A stretch of DNA of 48,617 nt from Chitinophagaceae bacterium (GTDB lineage: Bacteria > Bacteroidota > Bacteroidia > Chitinophagales > Chitinophagaceae): positions 1 through 48,617 of the forward strand of contig CANJQU010000020.1 of the NCBI GenBank assembly GCA_947476485.1, read 5' to 3'. Shown here one piece after another: positions 41,653 through 48,617 of this stretch. A program made the translations under genes and the position numbers. The notes under the pieces were generated by a model, which saw only the letters and a program-made list of their open reading frames with translations, was not told the origin of the DNA and made no database searches. The stretch's first letter is position 1. Each line of letters starts with the position of its first letter.

Positions 41653-42840
41653 ATGTCTTTATACACTACAGAAGGGTCGATTACCATTACGTGCAATAAA
41701 CGTCTCGCACCATATGTGGAGCAGGAAGTGAAAGAACTAGGGTTTGTGCCTGAAGAAACTTTTGTGACCGGCGTGCGCCTGAAAGGGACGATCAATGACT
41801 GCATACGGCTGAACCTAAACCTGCGCTGTGCCAGCCAGGTGCTCTACAGCATTAAACAGTTTGACGCAGTAAATGCGGATGATATCTATAAGAACCTGCT
41901 CACTTACCCCTGGGAAAATGTGCTGCCGGACGATGGTTACTTTTCTGTAACAAGTAACGTACTCAACCCTACTATCAACAATAATATGTTTGCTAACCTG
42001 CGGGTCAAAGACGCAATAGTAGACCGGCTGCGCGAGAAAAGAGGCACCCGCCCGTCCACAGGCGCAGAGCTTACGGGCGCTGTCATTCACCTGTTTTGGA
42101 AGAATGAATCGGCAGAGGTGTTTATTGACACATCGGGAGACTCACTGGCAAGGCATGGCTATAGAAAAATACCGGGCCGCGCCCCTATGCTGGAAGCGCT
42201 TGCCGCGGCAACTATCCTCGCCACACGCTGGGACCGTGCATCGCCTTTTGTAAACCCTATGTGCGGATCAGGGACCGTAGCAATCGAGGCTGCACTTATA
42301 GCAACCCACGCGAAGCCGGGGCTGTTCCGGCTCAACTATGCGTTTATGCATCTCAACGGGTACGATGAAAATGTGTACCTCGATGAGATGGCAATACTAA
42401 ATGAACAATTGACCGACGTGCCGGGGCTCCGCATCATCGCAACCGACTACAGTGATATAGCGATCGCAAATGCTAAAAAAAATGCAGTAGCAGCAGGTGT
42501 GGCGGACCTCATAGAATTCTCGGTCTGTGACTTTGAAGTAACGGAAGTGCCCGAAGGCGGCAAGGGGGTAATGTTTATGAACCCTGAATACGGCGAACGC
42601 CTGGGTAACGAACCCGAACTGGAAGTCACCTACGCCCGCATCGGCGACTTCATGAAAAAGAAATGTGGCGGATACTACGGATATATTTTCACCGGCAACC
42701 TGGAGCTGGCAAAAAAAATAGGCCTCAAAGCAAAACGCCGGATAGAATTTTATACCAGCATAATAGACTGCCGCATGCTGGAGTATGAACTGTATGAGGG
42801 GAGCAGAAGGGTGATGAGGATGGAGGAAAAGGAAGTGTAA
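41653..42840 (+). CDS. THUMP-domain RNA methyltransferase, RlmL/Trm14-like
   Basis: The 395-residue protein has a ferredoxin-like plus THUMP N-terminal half (TEGSITITCNKRLAPYVEQEVKELGF; LNLRCASQVLYSIKQF) and a class I methyltransferase: motif I FVNPMCGSGTVAIEAALIA, then RIIATDYSDIAIANAKKNAV and the active-site motif N310-P-E-Y313. The usual form in N2-guanine and related enzymes is NPPY, so the second Pro is Glu here. The family modifies rRNA (RlmL, 23S m2G2445) or tRNA; the exact target is not shown. It is a monofunctional version without the RlmK half. TACCTTTA at 41641-41648 is a near-match promoter box only a few bases before the ATG. Confidence 0.85.
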   Translation: MSLYTTEGSITITCNKRLAPYVEQEVKELGFVPEETFVTGVRLKGTINDCIRLNLNLRCASQVLYSIKQFDAVNADDIYKNLLTYPWENVLPDDGYFSVTSNVLNPTINNNMFANLRVKDAIVDRLREKRGTRPSTGAELTGAVIHLFWKNESAEVFIDTSGDSLARHGYRKIPGRAPMLEALAAATILATRWDRASPFVNPMCGSGTVAIEAALIATHAKPGLFRLNYAFMHLNGYDENVYLDEMAILNEQLTDVPGLRIIATDYSDIAIANAKKNAVAAGVADLIEFSVCDFEVTEVPEGGKGVMFMNPEYGERLGNEPELEVTYARIGDFMKKKCGGYYGYIFTGNLELAKKIGLKAKRRIEFYTSIIDCRMLEYELYEGSRRVMRMEEKEV

Positions 42841-42854
42841 ACGCGTTCTGCCCG

Positions 42855-43721
42855 TCACTCCACCATCACCATCTTTTGCTGCAAAACGGTATCGTGCTCT
42901 TTAAGGCGGATGTAGTAGTGACCAGGAGCCACGTCAGCAGATTCAAACTCAACTTCAAAGCGATGGCCGGAGCGTCCAAATTCCTGGTCGATAAATACTT
43001 TTTGTATCATTTCACCAGCATCATTAAATACACCCAGTGTTAGTGTTTTTGGCGAGTCGAGTCGAACTTCGAAAGTCGCGATGATCTTTAGCGCCTTGGG
43101 CACGTAGGCAGGCTGACCGGCAACTTCATGTTCCGGCATCACTGTGTGAAAATCCGGCTGCGGCTGGCCTGTAAGTTTGCACAAGAGGTCGACGAACTTT
43201 TTCACCATTTCCGGATTGCCTTCCTGGTATACATTTGACACAGAATGATGGTTGGTGATCACCCATACTGCATCCTGCCCCATAATGTTGTAAATAGAAT
43301 TTGCTTTAATAAACTCCAGTACTTTAACAAGAGTGTCGCTCCCTACCCGCCAGTAGGAATAGCGAGAGTTCTTAGACGGGCAGCTCCTCGGGCTATTGCC
43401 GCAAAATGTCATCACCATTATCTCCCGGCTGTCGCCCGCCGGAATGATAATATCTTCGCCGCCTGCCAGAACCATGGGCTGTGCACCAGTATCATCCGGC
43501 TTCAAGATCACACCGAGGTTTACCGTAATCTGCTGGACAAACTTTTCTGTGTTGGTGATCCTCAGCTTAGTGGTCTTCCCCTTGTAGCGTCCCTCTGTGT
43601 TGACTGCCTCCAGGCTCACCGACCGATTTTTAATGGCCTCGGAAAGGTCTGCTTTTACAAGCTTTGCAGAAAGAAGCCCCGGTAAAACCGCGAGCGCAAA
43701 GAGAAGAAACAGTCCTTTCAT
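42855..43721 (-). CDS. Exported protein of unknown function
   Basis: The 288-residue protein has a signal peptide (MKGLFLLFALAVLPGLLSA). Its N-terminal half recalls an immunoglobulin-like fold (TTKLRITNTEKFVQQITVNLGVILKP...IIIPAGDSREIMVMTFCG). A later helical part (VLEFIKANSIYNIMGQDAVWVITNHHSVSNVY) and a C-terminal strand section (VRLDSPKTLTLGVFNDAGEMIQKVFI...GHYYIRLKEHDTVLQQKMVMV) resemble a T9SS-type or related carrier domain, but the motif is incomplete. Paired Cys (CGNSPRSC) may form a disulfide. No family is recognised. The start could be three codons upstream at 43730. Confidence 0.65.
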   Translation of the reverse strand: MKGLFLLFALAVLPGLLSAKLVKADLSEAIKNRSVSLEAVNTEGRYKGKTTKLRITNTEKFVQQITVNLGVILKPDDTGAQPMVLAGGEDIIIPAGDSREIMVMTFCGNSPRSCPSKNSRYSYWRVGSDTLVKVLEFIKANSIYNIMGQDAVWVITNHHSVSNVYQEGNPEMVKKFVDLLCKLTGQPQPDFHTVMPEHEVAGQPAYVPKALKIIATFEVRLDSPKTLTLGVFNDAGEMIQKVFIDQEFGRSGHRFEVEFESADVAPGHYYIRLKEHDTVLQQKMVMVE

Positions 43722-43767
43722 AAACATCATTTATACTTGTGAAATAAATAAACCGCTGTTAATATTG

Positions 43768-43851
43768 CTATTTAGCAGGGTGATTTTCAGCATCATCTTT
43801 CGGCGAGTCAGGATGACCATATTCTTGTTTCTTCTTTTTTATAACATTCAT
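43768..43851 (-). CDS. Possible 27-residue small open frame
   Basis: An ATG at 43851 opens a 27-codon frame ending in TAG: MNVIKKKKQEYG... ...DDAENHPAK. The product is hydrophilic with a basic start and an acidic end. It lies in a 240-base gap between two minus-strand genes. No ribosome site stands out and no family is known. It may be chance; conservation in relatives would decide. Confidence 0.25.
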   Translation of the reverse strand: MNVIKKKKQEYGHPDSPKDDAENHPAK

Positions 43852-43902
43852 CACATTCCTCCACGAGAACGTATTTTCTGCACGTAACGTACTGAATATC
43901 TT

Positions 43903-43933
43903 AAAAAAAGCAAGCGGAAAGCTTGCTTTTTTT
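43903..43933. terminator. Strong terminator downstream of the T9SS cargo gene
   Basis: A perfect stem AAAAAAGCAAGC/GCTTGCTTTTTT with a GGAAA loop has a T-run in either direction. It lies 28 bases after the stop of the minus-strand gene at 43961. Confidence 0.85.
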
Positions 43934-43960
43934 AATTATTGAAATTAAAAACGATTGTTA

Positions 43961-45037
43961 CTATAGTTTATTCAGTCTTCCAAGGTACACTTTGCTGCCA
44001 TCAGAGCCTGTAACTTTCACCAGGTACATTCCCGGGATCAGATTAGTTACAGTTTGTTTAATCAAATTTTTTCCTGCAACCAGTTCTGCTTTCTGCTGGC
44101 TCACTTTGCTTCCCAGGACGTTGAACAATTCTACGCTCACTGTACTGTTCTTCCCGGCATTTATTTCCAATGTAAATGTTTCAGTTGCCGGATTCGGGGA
44201 AATCGTTACGTCACCAGAAAAACCAGAATTTTTTACACCGGTGGTTCCCGAAAGCAGATAGGTAATTCCCTTTTCCATAAAGTTAACCCTGTTATGGAAA
44301 CTGTCGATCAAAGCAGGATCGAAAAATGTACTCATTACGGAAATACCTGTATGCTTGTTGTGGAACATGCATTTGTCCTGATATAATGAATAAGTTGAAG
44401 GCCCCATCTCGTACAGGCTAAGCGTACCTGCATCGGGAGTGCAGCCATCAACATTCCAAAGTGTTGCAAACGCCCACTTTATCGTATTTGGGAACAAAGA
44501 TGACGCTGTAGAAACACGATCTGCTTCGGGGCAGCCGAGATTGCCATCATCCTGGTAAGCCTGTGCATCATAAGAGGCAAGTCCCATAATGTCCTTTGGA
44601 AATTCTCCAGTGGTAAAAACATCCGGAGCCCCGCCATACATCTGAAAGAGAATATCAAGGCCAATGATCCACAGGGGCTTTCCTGTATTCGCATAATCGA
44701 CCACATCGGCATTACCGGCAGTACCTGTTCCATTCCACAACTGGAGGCCTACCCCATCGGTTGAGGCATACCATATGACCAGGTCAAAGGTGTCCATAAA
44801 TGCCGCTGTAGGACCAACGCCGGACGAATCGAATATATTCCAGTAATGATAGCCGCTATAGATAGAATTATCAAGCGCATACTTTAATGAATCCGTGTTG
44901 GCAAGTATGTTATCGTTATCGTTGACCACGAGAATTTTCTGTGCATGAACAGTAGAGGTAACCCCAAGGAACAGGAACAATACTATGGCAGATGCGGCTT
45001 TCGAAATCTTAGCATGAATGGAGTAGTGCTTGCGCAT
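43961..45037 (-). CDS. Secreted protein with T9SS sorting domain, unknown function
   Basis: The 358-residue protein has a long-headed signal peptide (cleavage likely after VHAQ, about residue 33), then an alpha/beta-like domain of unrecognised family (KILVVNDNDNILANTDSLKYALD..., FDLVIWYASTDGVGLQLWNG, LWIIGLDILFQMYGG) that resembles a class I glutamine amidotransferase-like/ThuA-type fold, which is a tentative reading. The last 80 residues are a clear T9SS type A sorting domain (ISPNPATETFTLEINAGKNSTVSVELFNVLGSKV...GMYLVKVTGSDGSKV). No catalytic motif is seen. A perfect -7 box lies at 45076-45083; the strong terminator follows. Confidence 0.85.
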   Translation of the reverse strand: MRKHYSIHAKISKAASAIVLFLFLGVTSTVHAQKILVVNDNDNILANTDSLKYALDNSIYSGYHYWNIFDSSGVGPTAAFMDTFDLVIWYASTDGVGLQLWNGTGTAGNADVVDYANTGKPLWIIGLDILFQMYGGAPDVFTTGEFPKDIMGLASYDAQAYQDDGNLGCPEADRVSTASSLFPNTIKWAFATLWNVDGCTPDAGTLSLYEMGPSTYSLYQDKCMFHNKHTGISVMSTFFDPALIDSFHNRVNFMEKGITYLLSGTTGVKNSGFSGDVTISPNPATETFTLEINAGKNSTVSVELFNVLGSKVSQQKAELVAGKNLIKQTVTNLIPGMYLVKVTGSDGSKVYLGRLNKL

Positions 45038-45075
45038 AATAATTCAAATTTATTGAGTTGCGAATGTTTATCACT

Positions 45076-45083
45076 CAAAGATA
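45076..45083 (-). promoter_or_regulatory. -7 promoter box of the T9SS cargo gene
   Basis: On the minus strand it reads TATCTTTG, a perfect TAnnTTTG, about 40 bases before the ATG at 45037. The -33 region has no good TTTG. Confidence 0.4.
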
Positions 45084-45249
45084 AAAAAAAGAACATCTGC
45101 ACCGGAAAATGTACAAACAATTTTTAAGTTGGCTTTTTCTATAATAAGTAGATGGGGTTTATTAGCTTTGGAAAAAAGATATACAGGATGTACTCGCGAC
45201 ATTTTGTGTATCCAATTTTCCTGGTCAATACTATTGTCGCAGAAAGTGG

Positions 45250-45285
45250 TTTCCGGCAATGATTAGCCGGAAACAGTTATATTTG
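45250..45285 (+). promoter_or_regulatory. Promoter box with overlapping operator-like inverted repeat
   Basis: TATATTTG at 45278-45285 is a perfect TAnnTTTG. Immediately upstream, TTTCCGGC (45250-45257) and GCCGGAAA (45266-45273) form perfect 8-base arms 8 bases apart, covering the -33 zone. This arrangement fits a repressor or activator site for the downstream gene (start 45325). Nothing else is evident in 45038-45324. Confidence 0.5.
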
Positions 45286-45324
45286 TTTTTCAATACTATC
45301 TCTTACCTCATAACTTTTCATATC

Positions 45325-46634
45325 ATGAAACACACGTCTATACTGCTGGCAGCATTGCTTACTTATTTCTGTTCAGCAGCGCAAACGAATAGCATAGACA
45401 GCGCTGCTAAAACAACTGCCCTGAACGAGCGCCTTGTGGGCTACAGCTACCGATGGTGGGCAGTTCCATACCATCTGATACCTGCGTTTACTACTATTCG
45501 GGCAACAAAGGCTCTGACACGGTAGACTATCTGACGTCCCTTACACCAAGGGTACTCACACCCAACCATCAGACAATAAAATGCGACTCTTTTGTTTATA
45601 AGGTCGGCTCTTACCGGCACGGCATCTACAAGTATAACAGTATGGGTGATGCTACCGAGTACATTTATGCGGATACCATAGGCGGTAGTGGAAGCCTCAT
45701 CACGAAGAGATATAGCTTCTGGAACTACAGTGCGGCCAACCGCATTTTAAATGACAGTGAATACTCGATCGCCCCCGCTAACTACAAATACTATTATACT
45801 TATGATGCATCGGGATACAAGATCCAGGATAGCCTCTATAACTTCGTTACGTCAATGCCGGGCTCAAAAATAGTATATACTAACAACGCGGGTGGTCAGC
45901 CAGTAAACACATTGACCTATATATGGAGCTCCGGATCGTGGGCACCAACCTACCAGACAAATTATACGTATGATGTTTATGGACACCAGACAAGCGCAAT
46001 TGCTCAAACCTATTCCGTATCTGCATGGGTCAATGTAAGAAAGGATACGGCATACTACCCGGGAGCGAGCAACAGATATACGCTTACAGCGGTATTTTTC
46101 TGGGCATCCGGAATGTGGGAACCTTCCACAGTATATAAGTTTACGATAAACACCTCCAATCAATGGGATACCCTTTATTACTTCAGTTGGAATACTACGG
46201 CTTCAGCGTTTGATACTGCCGGCAGGCAATACATGACCTATGACGCATACGGTAACCTGAAGTATACCGGTATAATGGATTACTCATACGTCACACATAC
46301 GTACGCAGATACTGCGACCGACCTGAACACTTACTATTATGAAATTTATAATGACGGGCTGATCGTCAATAACGCTGCGTTAAGTAGCCCGGGAGTAGAT
46401 ATATTCCCTAACCCGGTTTCAAATACACTGCACCTTGCCATTGAGGGTTTACCAGACAACTCAAAAGCAAAAGTAACTATCACAAATATTATCGGACAAG
46501 CTATTGTCTCCGGAGAAGTTGCAAATGGCAATAATGAAATAAACATCAGTACACTCAGCGGCGGCATCTATATTGTATCTGTAACAAGCAATGAACTGCA
46601 CTATACGCAACGGATAGTAAAGTATAACCGCTAG
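45325..46634 (+). pseudogene. T9SS cargo protein with YD-type repeats, broken by a frameshift
   Basis: One frame starts at ATG 45325 with a signal peptide (MKHTSILLAALLTYFCSAAQ) and runs through ALNERLVGYSYR. The sense then passes to another frame at about 45450 (SSIPSDTCVYYYSGNKGSDT), which runs to 46634. The first frame alone stops at 45525 and the second has no signal peptide or good start. The joined product would be about 435 residues, with YD-like tyrosine repeats (YTYDASGYKIQD, NYTYDVYGHQT, YMTYDAYGNLKY) and a T9SS type A sorting domain (DIFPNPVSNTLHLAIEGL...GGIYIVSVTSN). A one-base indel in GATGGTGGGC could restore it. It may be a real mutation, phase variation or sequencing error. 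Confidence 0.75.
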
Positions 46635-46635
46635 G

Positions 46636-47037
46636 TCACAAAGCTGCAAAAATTAAAATGGTAAGGATAATGCCAAGGGTAATTGTGCCGGCCCCTAATA
46701 TAAGGCCTGCCAAAGCATGCTTCTGGTGTTTTTTGATACCAATAGCGCCTAAAACAATGGCTGCGATGCTAAACAAAGCGCCAATGAGCGGAATGAAGCC
46801 ACAAAAGCCAAATATAAAAGACAGCCGTCCGACTACCCCATCCTTTTTCTCTTCGCCCTCAGGATGAAAAATACTTTTAACCATTGTTAGGTTCCGCTCC
46901 ATGAACGAGCGGTTTCGTACAACAAGTTTCTTCTGCTTGCTTTCCGTGGTAGACGATGCGGTAACGAAACCTGCATAAGAAAATTGCGGAACCAAGCATA
47001 GTATAATAATGATAAATAAGAAGAGTTTGCTACTCAT
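46636..47037 (-). CDS. Small membrane protein, DUF4190-like
   Basis: The 133-residue protein has a signal peptide or first helix (KLFLFIIIILCLVPQFSYA), a short basic middle, and two C-terminal helices (LSFIFGFCGFIPLIGALFSIAAIVLGAIGIKKHQKHALAGLILGAGTITLGIILTILIF). The IGIKKHQKHALAG turn is typical of DUF4190-type proteins, whose function is unknown. It is convergent with the frameshifted gene and two bases from its stop. A TATCTTTA box is upstream. Confidence 0.7.
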   Translation of the reverse strand: MSSKLFLFIIIILCLVPQFSYAGFVTASSTTESKQKKLVVRNRSFMERNLTMVKSIFHPEGEEKKDGVVGRLSFIFGFCGFIPLIGALFSIAAIVLGAIGIKKHQKHALAGLILGAGTITLGIILTILIFAAL

Positions 47038-47096
47038 AAAATCGCGTTTTCAATAGATGTGAACATTATGAAGCATAAAGATATAGCCTATTTGTA

Positions 47097-47840
47097 TTAA
47101 TCAAACAATTGAGTCAACGCGGGATTCATACGGTCAAACGTTGTCTTCAGGTCACCTGGTCCGGCGTTTACCATCATTTCGCTAAATCCAAAAGTCAACT
47201 CGGTTTTACCTGCCTTTAATTGCTCAAATACCGATTCTATGAAATCGCTCACAGGTGGCGCCGTATCGTGCAGGCCTTTTCCTCCGAGGTCAGTGTTGAG
47301 TGCTGGAGGGATCATTTCAATCACCTCAATATTTCTCGAATGCAGCAAATGACGGGCGGAAAGCGTGAATGAATGCAAAAAGGCCTTTGTGCCACAATAA
47401 ACAGGCACCTTAGCCAACGGACCGAATGCGAGGCCTGAACTAACATTGATAATTGTATCCAGGGACTGTAGATGAACAAACAATGAAGTCAAGTGAACAG
47501 GCACCTCAATGTTAATTGCGATCTCCTCCTTAGCCCGCTGAAAAAAATCGGCATCCATTATGGACATCCATTGCTGGATACCTGCATTGTTTATCAGCAC
47601 GTTGAGGTCGCTGTGGTTTTCAGCAACCCAGTTAAAAAGCTCAACACGGTCTGATTCGACCTGAAGATCGCATACTCTTGTTATCACTGATGGAAACTTA
47701 TCTGTAAGCTCTTTCAGAACAGACGTACGCCTGCCACATACAATTACAGTATTTCCTTCCTGAATGAATCTTTCCGTTAGTCCCAGGCCAATACCACTTG
47801 CTCCACCAGTGATCAGAATTTTGTTGTTTGCCAGTTTCAT
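47097..47840 (-). CDS. SDR-family oxidoreductase, DltE-like
   Basis: The 247-residue protein has the short-chain dehydrogenase pattern: the nucleotide-binding GGASGIGLGL, a CGRR turn that favours NADP, NNAG, the catalytic Ser near 135 (NVSSGLAF) and Y148-x3-K152 (YCGTK). Similar proteins are labelled DltE, but no dlt genes are visible here, so the D-alanylation link is not supported. Substrate unknown. Single gene, 60 bases after the small membrane protein's start, same direction. Confidence 0.9.
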   Translation of the reverse strand: MKLANNKILITGGASGIGLGLTERFIQEGNTVIVCGRRTSVLKELTDKFPSVITRVCDLQVESDRVELFNWVAENHSDLNVLINNAGIQQWMSIMDADFFQRAKEEIAINIEVPVHLTSLFVHLQSLDTIINVSSGLAFGPLAKVPVYCGTKAFLHSFTLSARHLLHSRNIEVIEMIPPALNTDLGGKGLHDTAPPVSDFIESVFEQLKAGKTELTFGFSEMMVNAGPGDLKTTFDRMNPALTQLFD

Positions 47841-47937
47841 TTTCCGGTTTAAATTTTGAACTACAAAGATGGAATAAAAGTCTGATCAACTGCCGCTTTT
47901 GTGCAGCAATAGGTGAATTGTGTTTCCAGGCAATTTA

Positions 47938-48243
47938 CTAATCGACCTTTACTTCCGTTGTTGTAGTTCTGGATACCGTGCTTTTGCTTGTATTGCCACG
48001 TGAGTTGCTGACCAGAAGAACGATTATCAATAACAGAACAACACCCCCTACCACCCATACTATCGGGTTACTCATCCAGCTCTGGGCATCATTAGGCACA
48101 GGCACTGTTGATGATGAATGGGATTCCGTTGTGTTCGTCTGCGATGTAGTTCCTGCCTCCTGGGCAAAAGCGTTCACCGCGGCCATCAAAAAAAGTGACA
48201 TCAGAAAAATCCTGGAACTGACACTTGCGATTGCATTTTTCAT
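47938..48243 (-). CDS. Small exported/membrane protein, unknown function
   Basis: The 101-residue protein has a signal peptide (IFLMSLFLMAAVNAFAQ, cleavage about residue 28), a Ser/Thr-rich stretch and one membrane helix (WVVGGVVLLLIIVLLVS), then a short Ser/Thr-rich tail ending TEVKVD. No family is recognised. It is divergent from the DUF922-like gene. A palindrome lies 13 bases upstream of its ATG. Confidence 0.6.
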   Translation of the reverse strand: MKNAIASVSSRIFLMSLFLMAAVNAFAQEAGTTSQTNTTESHSSSTVPVPNDAQSWMSNPIVWVVGGVVLLLIIVLLVSNSRGNTSKSTVSRTTTTEVKVD

Positions 48244-48256
48244 AATTGTAAATTTT

Positions 48257-48274
48257 AGTATTTCCTGAAATACT
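48257..48274. repeat. Palindrome upstream of a small membrane protein gene
   Basis: AGTATTTC-CT-GAAATACT has perfect 8-base arms and a 2-base spacer, 13-31 bases before the minus-strand ATG at 48243. A spacing this close to the start suits a repressor site. The rest of 48244-48461 shows nothing else convincing. Confidence 0.4.
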
Positions 48275-48461
48275 CTAAAAATGATGCCAGTGGATCAACA
48301 ATGCCAATATGAGGTGCATTTCCAGAAACGAGAGATATCCCAACTACTCTAGATTTTCAGCGTATAATAGCGGTATGGCATTCCCGCATGCGGGCACACG
48401 AAAGCCTCCCATACGTTCAGTTTCGGATATTACTTATTACATTTAATAAAACAAACCTTAT

Positions 48462-48617
48462 ATGCGCCCTTTACTATTTGCTGCGTGTCTGCTGTCTATA
48501 ACCTTTTCCAGCGCACAAAGCGCCGATGACTGGATAGCGCCAGAGGGAAAGATACTCAACTACCGTACCCTTACCTGGAATGATTTCCTGGGAAAAGAAG
48601 ATAAGGCTATTGCCGAC
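48462..48617 (+). CDS. DUF922-like putative protease, 3' end outside window
   Basis: The 52 residues visible start with a signal peptide (MRPLLFAACLLSITFSSAQ) and contain ILNYRTLTWNDFLGKED, close to the 'LTWDDFKG' opening of DUF922 proteins, a group of secreted putative zinc proteases. The HExxH part would be outside the window. Its upstream region is divergent from the small membrane protein gene. The assignment rests on one short motif. Confidence 0.55.
   Translation, partial: MRPLLFAACLLSITFSSAQSADDWIAPEGKILNYRTLTWNDFLGKEDKAIAD

Noticed and set aside
47097-47840. A D-alanylation (dlt) locus, from the DltE-like label
   Set aside because: DltE-type naming reflects only SDR similarity; no dltABCD genes are in the window.
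1-48617. tRNA, rRNA or riboswitch genes
   Set aside because: No cloverleaf, conserved rRNA segment or known riboswitch core was recognised by eye. A covariance-model search would be needed to exclude them.

Overview
The window looks like a chromosomal segment of a Bacteroidota bacterium, most likely a member of the Chitinophagaceae/Chitinophagales. The evidence is a full-length sprA (the type 9 secretion, T9SS, outer-membrane translocon), five predicted secreted proteins with T9SS type A C-terminal sorting domains, several promoter-like TAnnTTTG boxes (the Bacteroidetes -7 element), scarce Shine-Dalgarno sites, and lineage-typical families (DUF4412, PaaABCD, lipocalin-like lipoproteins). Genus cannot be fixed from the sequence alone. 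No rRNA, tRNA, CRISPR array or intact insertion sequence was seen.

Layout. 1-950: the end of a DNA methyltransferase and a decayed cysteine-rich small gene. 954-7235: a TPR-adenylate cyclase, a stand-alone M91 effector-like zinc metallopeptidase, a PEBP-family protein, a DUF4412 protein, a DUF1801 protein, a VOC protein and an RluE-like pseudouridine synthase. 7331-10919 (minus): an ECF sigma factor followed by a 999-residue protein with an inner-membrane segment, a very long Ala/Lys/Thr/Pro linker and a C-terminal outer-membrane beta-barrel. 11211-12463: a T9SS cargo protein and a small membrane protein. 12547-18388 (minus): a phenylacetyl-CoA epoxidase operon, paaA-paaB-paaC-[GT2-membrane protein]-paaD, split by two glycan-type genes and with no paaE in the window. 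18663-19998: a lipoprotein, then a gene-free stretch with seven 11-bp direct repeats and several palindromes.

19999-31081: ruvA, then sprA (2630 residues, TTG start, a strong hairpin just ahead of it, and a Gly/Asn/Ser-rich insert), then a polytopic membrane protein and a predicted outer-membrane protein. 31125-36786 (minus): two large T9SS cargos (a subtilisin-like protease and an Asp-box repeat protein) and a small lipoprotein. 36850-42840: a small methyltransferase, a B12-binding-type radical SAM enzyme with an odd CX4CX2C cluster motif and a TTG start, a Nudix hydrolase, a lipocalin-like lipoprotein, a membrane-anchored HExxH protein and a THUMP-type RNA methyltransferase. 42855-48617: an exported protein, two more T9SS cargos (one frameshifted), small membrane proteins, an SDR oxidoreductase and the start of a DUF922-like gene.

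Working together: SprA would carry the T9SS cargos encoded at 11211, 31125, 33435, 43961 and 45325 across the outer membrane. PaaABCD would epoxidise phenylacetyl-CoA, provided a PaaE reductase is encoded elsewhere. The sigma/beta-barrel pair looks like a self-contained envelope-signalling unit. The most unusual items are that pair, the M91 peptidase, the cassette inside the paa operon, the 11-bp repeats, the sprA leader hairpin and the radical SAM enzyme.
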